Source of the DNA: Bradyrhizobium sp. 170
GTDB taxonomy: Bacteria > Pseudomonadota > Alphaproteobacteria > Rhizobiales > Xanthobacteraceae
Direction of reading: 5' to 3'
Assembly: GCF_023101085.1 (NCBI RefSeq)
Contig: NZ_CP064703.1
Coordinates: 3,534,001-3,598,000 of the forward strand
DNA: 64,000 bases
Below, in pieces: positions 44,406 through 53,500 of the stretch. The notes beneath the pieces were generated by a model that ran no database searches, had not been told where the DNA came from, and worked only from the letters and a program-made list of their open reading frames with translations. The stretch's first letter is position 1, and every line of letters starts with the position of its first letter. Both the position numbers and the translations under genes were made by a program.

Positions 44406-45272
44406 CTATCTTCGTTTTTTGCTGCGGCCCGGCCAAGGCAGAACGCCATCAAGCTCGCGCAGGCCCTGCGTTTCCTCTTCCCACCGCTTTCGCTCCGGTG
44501 GAGGCGGCGGAAGCTCTTCATCGCCAAACCAGAGAAGCGTCAGCGTCTGGTCCCAATGGCTCAAATGGATTGTGTCCTCGTAGAGCGATCCATCCCGCTC
44601 CCAATTCTCGAACCACTGCCCGGGTTCTGCTTCTTCAGGGCTCGACAACCTTTCCCCGGCGCGAACGCGTGCGCTGTAGGAGTCTACGGGTAGCGGCGAT
44701 CCCGGCTGGATCCAGGCCTTGGCCTCCCTGAACTGGGCCGATCGAGCGCTATAGCGGACCTTGCCCTCTTCGGAGAGAACAAAGGCGCATAATTCGCGAG
44801 AGAACGTAGCGAACCGTGAACCGGTGGAGATGAGCGACGCCTCGAATTCGTCGGCCAAGGCGTTGATTGACGCGAACCCCATCTCCGCCGTGTCAACGCG
44901 GGGCTTAAAGAGTTTGTAGGGAAGCAACAGCTCGGCCGCGAACACGTCGCAAGCAACCTCGCCCGGCGGCCGGCGGGAATAACTCCAACTCGGACCGGCA
45001 TGATCGGCGCCGATTCCCAGCGCCACATGAGCTACTTCATGGCAGACGCTGAATCTTTGGCGCCGCGAATTATGCGCGCAGTTCACGCAGATGTGGAACT
45101 TGCCATCGGTGTCGTAAAAGGACCAAGCATCCTCTTTCTCTTCGAGCTCCTTGATCTTGATGACGCCGTCGATCTCGGCCGCGTAACTCTCGACAGAGAC
45201 CGGAAGAGCCGACGGGCCGCAGCGGCCGACGAACTCCCGCGCCTTCAGTACGATCGTGAGTTCGTCCATCAT
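44406..45272 (-). CDS. ImmA/IrrE-family metallo-endopeptidase
   Basis: A 288-residue protein with the zinc-protease motif HExxH (His78-Glu79-Val-Ala-His82 in SVCHEVAHVALG). A downstream metal-ligand region is EVACDVFAAELLLPYKLF, as in the ImmA/IrrE family. The family cleaves partner XRE repressors when a stress or DNA-damage signal arrives, which frees their operators. The gene starts four bases after the stop of an XRE repressor gene, the typical arrangement. The C-terminal 120 residues (after about 170) are acidic and rich in Trp/Pro and could be a sensing region. Confidence 0.88.
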   Translation of the reverse strand: MMDELTIVLKAREFVGRCGPSALPVSVESYAAEIDGVIKIKELEEKEDAWSFYDTDGKFHICVNCAHNSRRQRFSVCHEVAHVALGIGADHAGPSWSYSRRPPGEVACDVFAAELLLPYKLFKPRVDTAEMGFASINALADEFEASLISTGSRFATFSRELCAFVLSEEGKVRYSARSAQFREAKAWIQPGSPLPVDSYSARVRAGERLSSPEEAEPGQWFENWERDGSLYEDTIHLSHWDQTLTLLWFGDEELPPPPPERKRWEEETQGLRELDGVLPWPGRSKKRR

Positions 45273-45276
45273 GGTC

Positions 45277-45648
45277 CTATCCCATAATCTGGCGGATGCG
45301 TTCGAGGGACGTCGCGTAGTTGGGCCGTGCGCCACGGTTCACGACGGTTGTGAGCATGCGAAATTGGTCGAAGGTCACGCTGGGGTCCGCGCGCACAAAT
45401 TCGATCAGCTTCACGTCAACATCTGCATGATCGGCCAGAAAGCGGAGGATATCCGCGTCCCGCCTCGGGGGCGTGAGGGCTATAATGAGCTTGTTAACGA
45501 CCTCCTCGGAGGGCGCCTCTTTAGCGCCGGTCTCCAAGCGATAAATGTAGGCGTGGTCGACCTCGCTGGCGTCGGCGACATCCCTCAAACTTAGGTCCCG
45601 GCGATCCCTTAGGCCCTTGAGCCAAACTCCTAGCGCCGTCTCCGGCAT
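45277..45648 (-). CDS. XRE-family transcriptional repressor
   Basis: A 123-residue protein. The HTH covers residues 8-60 (LGVWLKGLRDRRDLSLRDVADASEVDHAYIYRLETGAK read in parts). The C-terminal part carries a short helical region where ImmA-type proteases usually cut or where dimerisation occurs. The ATG at 45648 has a perfect AGGAGGTC ribosome site; the frame is open 42 codons further up but without one. It is transcribed away from the ubiquitin-like operon and probably represses both directions through the palindromes at 45685 and 45754. Confidence 0.88.
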   Translation of the reverse strand: MPETALGVWLKGLRDRRDLSLRDVADASEVDHAYIYRLETGAKEAPSEEVVNKLIIALTPPRRDADILRFLADHADVDVKLIEFVRADPSVTFDQFRMLTTVVNRGARPNYATSLERIRQIMG

Positions 45649-45684
45649 CCGACCTCCTTGACAAAGTTTGTCCGTTACCCCATA

Positions 45685-45704
45685 TGTTGTCTGTACAGAC
45701 AACA
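45685..45704. promoter_or_regulatory. Operator O1: perfect 20-bp palindrome
   Basis: TGTTGTCTGTACAGACAACA is a perfect 20-base palindrome in the divergent promoter. It directly follows or overlaps a possible rightward -10 region (CATATG/TATGTT near 45681-45688) paired with TTGACA at 45658-45663. It is the natural binding site for the XRE repressor encoded just to the left. Confidence 0.75.
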
Positions 45705-45753
45705 CGCCCTTTTTGGCCGCTAAGACCAGAGAGGGTGTTTTTTGAAGCCCGAC

Positions 45754-45773
45754 TGTTGTCTGGTCGGACACCA
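45754..45773. promoter_or_regulatory. Operator O2: imperfect copy of O1
   Basis: TGTTGTCTGGTCGGACACCA shares the left arm TGTTGTCTG and a degraded right arm with O1, 69 bases downstream and 56 bases before the first gene of the ubiquitin-like operon. Two related operators suggest cooperative or looped repression. Confidence 0.6.
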
Positions 45774-45828
45774 CTATGTCACCCGGTAGGGCCTAACGCA
45801 AGCGCCACTAAGGCGGGAAGGTGTTGAA

Positions 45829-46281
45829 ATGTCTGTCGATGTCGCCGCGCACCTGGTGCGCATCCATATCAACCGGGAGGCCTACAAGTCGCCGAATCCC
45901 ACCACGGGCGAGGCTCTCTACGAATTGGGCAAGGTGCCCAAACACGAGAAGCTCTACCGTGAGGTCAGCGACGATGAGGAAGACAAGCTGGTGCCGCGCG
46001 ACGATGCCCGCGTGTATCTGAAGGAGGACGAGCACTTCTACAGCCAGAAGGCGTTCTCGATCTTCGTCAACACGGACGAACATGACGTCGAGAAGAAGCA
46101 CATCTCGTACGCCCAGGTGGTCGAACTCTACCTCGGCGACGGCGGCAAGCCCTCCAATGAGTACCTGATCAAGTATTCGCACGGCCCCGCGGAGAACCCG
46201 AGCGGCACCTTGGCTCCAACCGAGAAGGTAAAAGTGAAAGATGGCATGCGCTTTAGGGTTGCCGGAACTGGCGAGTCATAA
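45829..46281 (+). CDS. Multi-ubiquitin-domain protein (two ubiquitin-like units)
   Basis: A 150-residue protein composed of two beta-grasp, ubiquitin-like units. Unit 1 (about 6-75) starts AHLVRIHINREAYKSPNPTT and ends DARVYLKEDEHFYS; unit 2 (about 76-150) starts FSIFVNTDEHDVEKKHISYA and ends KVKDGMRFRVAGTGES. This matches the family called multiubiquitin (Multi_ubiq), found next to E1-like ThiF genes in bacteria. Unlike eukaryotic ubiquitin there is no diglycine end; the C terminus is GTGES, so either Gly is used after trimming or the mechanism differs. It is the first gene of the operon and overlaps the E1 gene by 41 bases. Confidence 0.85.
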   Translation: MSVDVAAHLVRIHINREAYKSPNPTTGEALYELGKVPKHEKLYREVSDDEEDKLVPRDDARVYLKEDEHFYSQKAFSIFVNTDEHDVEKKHISYAQVVELYLGDGGKPSNEYLIKYSHGPAENPSGTLAPTEKVKVKDGMRFRVAGTGES

Positions 46282-47443
46282 CCCGTTCATCAAAGACCTC
46301 GACGAACTCGGTTACCATGTCGATTTCGTCGGCGGGTATCTCGTCATCTACGGCCTGCCGTACCTCGACCAGGACGCCGCGCTTCAGCACGGCGACTGGG
46401 CGTGTCCGGTCGATCTGCTTGACGCCGTCATCGACAAGCCGAAGCACCACCAAGCGTGGTGGCGAGGCAGCCGGCCGCATGACGGCGCCAAGCGCCAGCT
46501 GCGTCTTGGCGGCGGCCCGGACCGCGTGACGGTCGCGCCGGACCTCATTACCGATTGCTCGTTTTCATTCAAGCTGCTGAATGAAGACGGCGTCGCCCGC
46601 GACTACCTTTCGTTTGAGGAGAAGACGCAGACCTATCTCGACACGATAACCGGACCGGCCCTTGCCGCGTTCCCGGATGCCACGCCGCTGCGCGGCATCG
46701 CGGTCAAGGCGGCGGCGCAAGGCAGCCCCCTTCGTTTTCCCGACACCATGTCCGCGCGATACCACATCAACGACATCTCGGCTCTGCTGCGCGGTAAGAA
46801 AGCCGCCATCATCGGGCTCGGCGGCACCGGCGCCTACATCCTCGATTTCATCGCGCGAACTCATCTGGAGCGGATTGCGCTGTTCGACGACGATAAAGTG
46901 CATGTTCATACGATCTTTCGGGTGCCGGGCTTCATCCCCGGCGCCATCAAGGGGCTGAAGGTCGACGCCTTGGCGCGGCAATATGGTCATTGGCACGCCG
47001 GGATCGATCCGATACCCGAACGCATCACCTCGGAGAATATCGAGCGCCTAGCCGAATTTGATTTCGTCTTTGTCTCGGTCGATGACGGGCCGGCCCGCCT
47101 GCTCATCGTCGATTGGCTGAGCGCAAAAGGCATACCCTATGTCGATTGCGGCATGGGCCTCAATCGATCTACGGTCGGCCTCAGCGGCTTCGTTCGCATC
47201 ACTGGCACCGATCGCAAGGCATTCGAAACCAATGTCCACTCAGCTTATTTGCCAACTGAGAATGCCAAGGATGACGAATACCGCAAACAGCCTCAGATCA
47301 CCGAGCTCAACGCCTTCAACGCTATAATGGCCGTCATCAGGTTCAAGCAGCATTTTCTGCTTCTTGATCGCCTGGACGATGCTACGAGCTACGTCTTCGA
47401 TACCGCATTGCTTGAGATCGATTCGAAAGGACGGTCGGAGTGA
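46241..47443 (+). CDS. E1-like ThiF-family adenylyltransferase with N-terminal extra domain
   Basis: A 400-residue protein. Residues 1-165 form a domain of the type found before ThiF in multi-ubiquitin operons (HNPFIKDLDELGYHVDFVGG, LVIYGLPYLD, FEEKTQTYLDTITGPAL); its layout suggests an E2-like or adaptor fold, but no clear catalytic Cys motif is seen. The ThiF/E1 Rossmann domain (180-390) has AAIIGLGGTGAYILDFIA, the acidic IALFDDDKVHVHTIFR strand and VDCGMGLNRSTVG with a candidate catalytic Cys. It should adenylate the C terminus of the ubiquitin-like protein. The ATG at 46241 lies inside the upstream gene; the next gene starts at its stop (GTGA). Confidence 0.85.
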   Translation: MACALGLPELASHNPFIKDLDELGYHVDFVGGYLVIYGLPYLDQDAALQHGDWACPVDLLDAVIDKPKHHQAWWRGSRPHDGAKRQLRLGGGPDRVTVAPDLITDCSFSFKLLNEDGVARDYLSFEEKTQTYLDTITGPALAAFPDATPLRGIAVKAAAQGSPLRFPDTMSARYHINDISALLRGKKAAIIGLGGTGAYILDFIARTHLERIALFDDDKVHVHTIFRVPGFIPGAIKGLKVDALARQYGHWHAGIDPIPERITSENIERLAEFDFVFVSVDDGPARLLIVDWLSAKGIPYVDCGMGLNRSTVGLSGFVRITGTDRKAFETNVHSAYLPTENAKDDEYRKQPQITELNAFNAIMAVIRFKQHFLLLDRLDDATSYVFDTALLEIDSKGRSE

Positions 47444-47847
47444 CCTTCACCTATCAGGCTGTCGAGCGCATACCCAAGCAGCTCAGTGAAGGCGTCGTGT
47501 ATCACAGCCCGGAGTTCGAGGTTGCCGCTCTCCTGTGCGCATGCGGGTGCGGACACCGGGTCATGTTGCTCGTGCCAGACAGTCATCATGTCTCGTCTGA
47601 ACGCGGCATGGCCACCGTCAAACCGTCGATCGCCGTCTGCGATGCGCCATGCAAGGCGCATTATTTTATCACCGCTGGCGAGGTGCAATGGTTGCCGGCT
47701 TTCTCTGCCGCCATGGCATCATCAGTCATGCGCAATCAGATTGCTCGCCACGCGACCGTTGACGCGAAACGCCGGCCGTGGACCACCCGCTTGTGGGCGG
47801 CCATCGCACGAGCATTCAACAAACTCAGAGAGTTGCCCGGCGTATGA
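47440..47847 (+). CDS. DUF6527-type cysteine-rich protein of the ubiquitin-like operon
   Basis: A 135-residue protein with a compact Cys/His pattern: LLCACGCGHRVMLLVP near residue 30 and PSIAVCDAPCKAHYFITAGEVQW near residue 65. This resembles the small DUF6527 family, which is recurrently encoded with multi-ubiquitin and ThiF genes and probably binds zinc. It might serve as an adaptor or ligase-like partner; that is inference. The GTG start overlaps the E1 stop by four bases, so translation is coupled. The C-terminal 35 residues are basic and helical. Confidence 0.75.
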   Translation: MTFTYQAVERIPKQLSEGVVYHSPEFEVAALLCACGCGHRVMLLVPDSHHVSSERGMATVKPSIAVCDAPCKAHYFITAGEVQWLPAFSAAMASSVMRNQIARHATVDAKRRPWTTRLWAAIARAFNKLRELPGV

Positions 47848-47960
47848 ATGCCGAGCGGATCCCGCACCGCAACCCGGGCCACGCATCTATGGTGGCCGCA
47901 ACGTAGGATTTTTCCTAGATTACCCCTCGCGCGCCGATAGAATGGCCCGGGGGATCAACC

Positions 47961-49784
47961 ATGATCGAACAGCTGGTGATTAACTGGTCCGCGCAATTCT
48001 TTTTGCGCTCGAAACCTCTCAACGACGCCGCCATCGAGAGCTTATTTGACGCGCTTCCCGCCACCGTAAAGAACGCGGGAAAGCCTTTATTCCGAGTTGT
48101 ACGCAAGGTCCATAAGGGCAAGAAGTACTCGGCTATTTGCTTTCCCTATGACCGCCAAACCGTGTTCCTTGCCGAAGAAGCCGGCATATCCGACCGCGTT
48201 CATGGCTTCATGCTCGTCGTCGAACATGGCGACGTTGTTGCCATCCACAAATCCGCATTGGAAGTTCCGGCACTGTTCAAGGGCGAGTGGTTAGGCCGAA
48301 TAAAAGCCGGCAACGTAGAACGGGCCGTTGCAACGGCCGGCGCCAAATTTGAATCCATGCGATTGCGTCTGATGACAACCTCACGGCAAGCGCTGCGCAG
48401 CAAGACCCTGGAAGCCGATGATCTGGAAAATGCGATGCCGATGGCAAGCGCTAGCCGCTATATCAGCCAGCGATACCGTGTTCGACGTGGAAGCACACGG
48501 CTGACGGCGACGCCTAACACCGGCCGCATCGCGCAGAACTCAGACCGAGCCGGCTACAAAGCCGCGGTCGATTGGTCGATTGAAGTCATGACTGAGCTTG
48601 CACGTGATGCCGGCGACGTTGCACCTTTCATCGCAAACTTTGCGCGTCTGGTAGACCTGGCGTCGCTACCAACCGCTACCAATCCAACAAATCTGGCAAT
48701 CGATGTGGCGGAGATAAGGGATCGACTATTGTCGGAGCCACCGCTCATCAAGCTGTTCGACAAGGAGCGGTCGGGAAAATTCCGCGAACTGACGGTCCGG
48801 GAAGCCAACGAGATTTTGGAGGCGCTTGATCAGGAGTTCGTGGTCGAGGGAGCGCGCGACGCCCTTCGGATCCTTGACGGCCCGGGCGCGGCCGAGCTTG
48901 GTTCGCTAAGATGGGGCAAAACTCGCATCGGCCTATCGACCCTTGCCCTGCCCAAAACCGATGGGATTTACGTCGCGCCTGCCGATCAGGGGGCCGACGG
49001 CGATCAGCAAACAGCGCTGAAGATGTATCTCGACCGCGAGAATCTTTTCCTTATCCTCTTTGACGACATCAATATCGCCTATGTGAACGGCGAGCTTTTC
49101 CAAGACAACGTGATGCGCGATGGTGGCGCACTGTTTCTTGGCCATCTCCTTCCCGAGGATAGCTTGAAGAAGGTTTCAAGCGAGAAGGGACGCTTTCGCG
49201 CGAACCAAACGAAGTTCGCCGCGGGTTCGGTCTTCGGTCAAGTGCAAAGCACGATCGCTGCCGCAGACGATATATTGATCTGCGACGACCTCGGCGACGA
49301 ATGGGCCGATTTTATCGGCATGAATACCAAGGGCGCTCCACCCACGATAACGTTCTATCACGCAAAGCACGGCAAACTATCGTTAGGCGCTGGCGCCTTC
49401 CATATCAGTGTGAGCCAAGCTGAAAAGAATCTCGGCCGTCTCGCTCTTCCCAAAGCTGCGATCGACACCAAATTCGACAGCTGGGAGAAAGAGCCTTACA
49501 AGAATAGTAACAAAGTAACTGCTATCGCGCGTGTTATACGCGGCGGCCCGAGATCAGATATTGAAAAGCATCTCGTGAGGCTGCGCAATTCACCAGAAGT
49601 GTTCAAGCGCGTCTCAATTGTTACGTCGTCGTTAAGCAAGAAAGTTGTCGAAAACGCATTCGCCGATATCAAGAGCGGCAAGCGTCCGACTGCGCACTTT
49701 GTTCAGCTCTATTGGTTGCTGACGTCTTTCTTCTCGGCCTGCGCAGAAGTTGGGGCTGCCGGTTATGTCATTTGCCAGCCATAA
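47961..49784 (+). CDS. 607-aa protein of unknown function, end of the ubiquitin-like operon
   Basis: A soluble 607-residue protein that I do not recognise. The N-terminal half is mixed alpha/beta (MIEQLVINWSAQFFLRSKPL, YSAICFPYDRQTVFLAEEAG). The C-terminal part has a conserved-looking block, DDILICDDLGDEWADFIGM followed about 12 residues later by TITFYHAKHG and then GAFHISVSQAEKNLGRL. The D-E-D plus hydrophobic-x-x-H-A-K spacing could be a variant PD-(D/E)xK nuclease core. The C terminus (SFFSACAEVGAAGYVICQP) is hydrophobic. It lies 113 bases after the Cys-rich gene on the same strand and could be the effector. The start has GGGGGATC upstream. Confidence 0.6.
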   Translation: MIEQLVINWSAQFFLRSKPLNDAAIESLFDALPATVKNAGKPLFRVVRKVHKGKKYSAICFPYDRQTVFLAEEAGISDRVHGFMLVVEHGDVVAIHKSALEVPALFKGEWLGRIKAGNVERAVATAGAKFESMRLRLMTTSRQALRSKTLEADDLENAMPMASASRYISQRYRVRRGSTRLTATPNTGRIAQNSDRAGYKAAVDWSIEVMTELARDAGDVAPFIANFARLVDLASLPTATNPTNLAIDVAEIRDRLLSEPPLIKLFDKERSGKFRELTVREANEILEALDQEFVVEGARDALRILDGPGAAELGSLRWGKTRIGLSTLALPKTDGIYVAPADQGADGDQQTALKMYLDRENLFLILFDDINIAYVNGELFQDNVMRDGGALFLGHLLPEDSLKKVSSEKGRFRANQTKFAAGSVFGQVQSTIAAADDILICDDLGDEWADFIGMNTKGAPPTITFYHAKHGKLSLGAGAFHISVSQAEKNLGRLALPKAAIDTKFDSWEKEPYKNSNKVTAIARVIRGGPRSDIEKHLVRLRNSPEVFKRVSIVTSSLSKKVVENAFADIKSGKRPTAHFVQLYWLLTSFFSACAEVGAAGYVICQP

Positions 49785-50041
49785 ATCACTAGCTAAAAGG
49801 AGATGCTTGCCATCCGATGCCTCCAGTCTCCGGGTTGCCAACTGATAAGCAAATTACACAACGCTTATCAGTCAGTCGGCGTGTTCCATAAATGTTCGAT
49901 ATCTGAATGTCTCCCTATCCTTGTGGCAGAGACCGACTGCGAGTTCACTCCGCTAGGCGACCCATTCCCGAATTCTTGCAGGACGAGGAGGGGGTTCTGG
50001 TGTGATAATCTGAAATCGTCGATCTACCGATTCCCTGGGTA
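49785..50041. other. Intergenic region before the right direct repeat
   Basis: About 260 bases without a supported gene, AT-richer than the core, leading into the direct repeat at 50042. Nothing further was recognised. Confidence 0.4.
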
Positions 50042-50188
50042 GTGCGGCAGGACTCGAACCTTCAACCAGACCGTTATGAGCGGCAGGATATCGATCAGCT
50101 TCGTTGATTTTGCTGCGGTTTCGTCTGTATCCGATCGCGTTCGTTGTGACTCGGCAAGGTCGTTTCTGGTGCGAAACTGGTGCGGTTG
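50042..50188. repeat. Right direct repeat of the 8.6-kb island (tRNA-like end)
   Basis: Copy of the 41404-41549 repeat with about 88 percent identity by eye. On the minus strand it ends CTGCCGCTCATAACGG, then GGTTCGAGTCCTGCCGCAC, a tRNA 3'-half shape with CAT anticodon and T-arm but no proper CCA end and no 5' half. It marks the other end of the segment that carries the phosphoesterase, the repressor/protease pair and the ubiquitin-like operon. Confidence 0.75.
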
Positions 50189-50519
50189 GTCTGCAGCCGA
50201 AATTTAGAGCGCCTATAGCGACCTGAACCCTGTCGTAGTTTTGCTGATGCCGCTCGACGGTCAAGCCGAGCTATCCAACAGCTTCGCACAAGTCGGCGCC
50301 TTCCTGCATTTGCCAAGTAGCCGCGGTATGGCGGAGTGAGTGCCGTACCGCGTCCTCACCGAGGCCCGCATCCAATTTGGAAGTCCCACTCAGAGAGTCT
50401 CACACTTGGGCCTGGTGCCCCGAATTCAAAAGCTCCCGATGATCAGGGGGGCTTTGTACGTCATCGTCCGTTCCGGCACGCTGCGCTGGTTCCGCAAAAT
50501 GAGTGTCGCCTGATCGTCT
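50189..50519. other. Intergenic region right of the island
   Basis: About 330 bases between the direct repeat and the stop of the large helicase gene. No gene, RNA or repeat is supported. Confidence 0.4.
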
Positions 50520-53500
50520 TCATGCCGATGCGGTACCTGAGGCTGATATGATGGCCGCTTCGAAGCGCTGGCGTGTGGAGATCGCAAGTCGTCCCAGTCC
50601 GAAGTGCTCCTGCATGCCGCGGATCAGATCTTCATTCTCCTCAAGGCCCTCTGCACGAAGGACATCGGCAAGGCCTGCTAATTCGGGCAACGGCACGTCA
50701 CCGTGCTCGCGGCCGCTACCGCCACGGTAGGGCGACTTGGTTCCGGGCGCTGCGTTTTGAGGCCAGACGATCTCCCGATCGCCGTCCCGGGTTGTGGGGA
50801 AACGGCCTTGCCCAAGCGCTGCCCGGATGATCCGTTGCACCGTTTCGCCCGAACGTTGGAAGCCGTGGGCGCGCGCGATGCGGTCGATTAAAACGTCGAA
50901 ATAGATCGGTCCTTCGATTTCGACTACATGGTCAATCATGTTGCGGACATTGCCGCGGTAGGCAACGTCGTAGAAGCGCTCTCGGTCGGGGGCCGCGACG
51001 GTGCTGGGGTCAGCCCTCGTGTAGGTGCTCGGCATCGCGGCAGGGTCCGCTGCAGCCGACGTCGGTCCGCGCGCGTAGATCCTTGGCTCCTCGTCAGGCT
51101 CGCTGTCGTTTGCGGGAGCAGGGGGAAGCGGCTGCGAGTGTTGCGAATCGTGCTCGATGGGAGGAGCCGAGTTCGCCTCCTCGTCAGAAAGTACGACCGT
51201 TTTCGACCCATCTTGAGCGCTGACCGAGATCTCCTCCATGGCCGACAGTGCACCAGTGTCGATGGCCTCTTCCGGGGAGGTGGCCGATGGTCGCGATGCG
51301 CGGTCCGTTTCGAGATCGGCTGTCAGGCGCGTATGGATCTTTTCCGCAGCCGACGAGCCGTCCATCCACCACTCGGTGCTCCAGATGCGCCGGATGCGCC
51401 AGCCGAGGTCGGTCAAAACCATCTCGCGCAGGCGGTCGCGATCGCGCGCAGTAGCCGAGCGGTGATAAGTGGCACCGTCGCACTCGACGCCGGCGAGATA
51501 GCGGCCAGGAAAATCCGGATGCACGACGCCGAGGTCGATCCGGAAGAACGAAACGCCTACCTGTGGATGAACTTCCCACCCGCGTTTTTGCAGCGCGTCC
51601 ATTACTGCATCCTCAAAAGGCGATTCCGTTCCGCGACCGGTCGGCGAGAAAGCCTCGGCGATGGCGCGCGCGCCGTGCTCGGCGAATTCCAGGAAGTGCT
51701 TGAAGTCCACCACCCCCTTGGCACTGGTGCGCCCGAGGTCGATCTGCTCGGGACGGAGTGTCGCGAACACCAATAGCTCGCTGCGCGCACGGGTGATCGC
51801 AACATTGAGCCGGCGGTGACCGCCCTCGCCGTTGAGCGAGGAGATCTGCGCCGTAATGCGGCCTGTCTTATCGGGGCCGACGGCCACCGAAAAGATGATG
51901 ACGTCGCGCTCGTCGCCCTGAACGTTCTCGATGTTCTTGACGAGAATTGGCTCGCGCGTCTGGTGTTTGTCGAAATGGGGCTCCAGTGCGGGATCGCTTC
52001 GTCGCGCCTGGTCGAGCATGTTCTCGATCAGGCGCTGCTGGTCGCCGTTGAAGGTGACGACGCCGATCGATTTGGTCGATGTCTTCAGGCGTCGGACAAC
52101 CTCGGCGACGACCGCTTCGGCTTCCTTGCGGTTTACCTTGGCGCCGCCGCGTTCGTAGATGCCGCCCTCGACGTGGACATAGCGAACCGCGGTGTCACGG
52201 GTCACCGGCGACGGGAAGGTCATCAGTTCGCCGCGGTAATATTTCGCGTTCGAAAACGCAATCAGGCTCTCATGGCGGCTGCGGTAGTGCCACGACAGTC
52301 GCATGCTCGGGATGTTAGAGGCGAGACATTCGTCGAGGATGCTTTGCTGGCTCTGCACCGTCGAACCGTCATCTTCTTCGTCGTCGACGCCGCGCTGCCC
52401 GACGCTAGTCGGCGGAAGCTGTTCCGGATCGCCTACGACGATCACTTGGCTGCCGCGAGCGATGGCCCCGATGGCGTCCCAGACGGGGATTTGCGAAGCC
52501 TCGTCGAAGATAACGACGTCAAACGGTTTGGCCTCAGCCGGCAGGTATTGCGCGATCGACAGCGGGCTCATCATGATACAGGGCGCAAGCTGCGTCATCA
52601 CGTTCGGGATCCGCCCAAAGAGCTGGCGAAGCGGCATGTGCCGAGCTTTCTTGTTGATCTCCCGAGCCAGCGTTCCCCATTCCGGATCCTTGCCGAAACT
52701 GGTCTGTGTCGGCACGGAGGCACCGATCCGCGCCTTGACGATCTGCCTGGCGAGTTCACAGACCTTCTTGTCGGCGGCGACAAAAGCCTCGATCACGGCC
52801 TCGTGCCTCTCTGCAAGGAACCCGCTCAGCACATCGTCCTCGTTCACGATGGTTTCTGCAACCCAACGCGCATAGGCGTAGTCGAACGCACCGGCGAGCT
52901 CGTCGCGCGCAAAGCGGCCATCTTCAACGGCATCCACGAGCGGTGAAAGTCCGGCAGCTCGGGCCGTTTTCGCAGCCGCCCGCCATGTGGCCCATTGCGG
53001 AGCCTTGATGATGTTGGCCTTCCACCGGGCCGTCCGTTCCTGCAACCCGTTGATCCAGCCGGGCTCCAGTTGGATGATCTCTTCAGGGTGATCGAGGCCT
53101 ACGCACGTGCCAACATCCTTCGCCGCCTGATGCATAGCTGGGAAAGCCTGGTGCATGGTGTCAAACGCCCTGCGTACCTGGCCGCCTGCACGGAAGCGCG
53201 AGATGTCCTGCGTGAGGAGGGCGGTGACGTGGGCGGTGATCCGTTCTGGTGGCACGTCGTCGATCTGGAAGGCGTCAACCGCACTTTGCAGGTCCTGGGC
53301 CCATTTGATCAGGGCCTGGATGCGCGCCGGGTCGCTCTCCAGCCCGCGCCACAATCGTTCGATACCGCGGAAATGTGGCCTGAGGGCTTCCAGCCCGCGA
53401 AGCAGATCGCAAAGGTCTTGCAAAACGATGAGGTCGCGTCCGATGTCGTCGGGCACATCGTCCGAGCAGTAGGGCTGCAGATGAAGTCGTACCTTCTTCT

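Noticed and set aside
45661..45780. The repeated palindromes considered as a short CRISPR array or toxin-antitoxin RNA
   Set aside because: There are only two copies, they are palindromic and sit in a divergent promoter beside an XRE gene, which fits operators better.
50042..50090. A possible intact tRNA gene on the minus strand at the right repeat
   Set aside because: Only the anticodon and T-arm shapes are present; there is no acceptor 5' strand, D-arm or CCA end.
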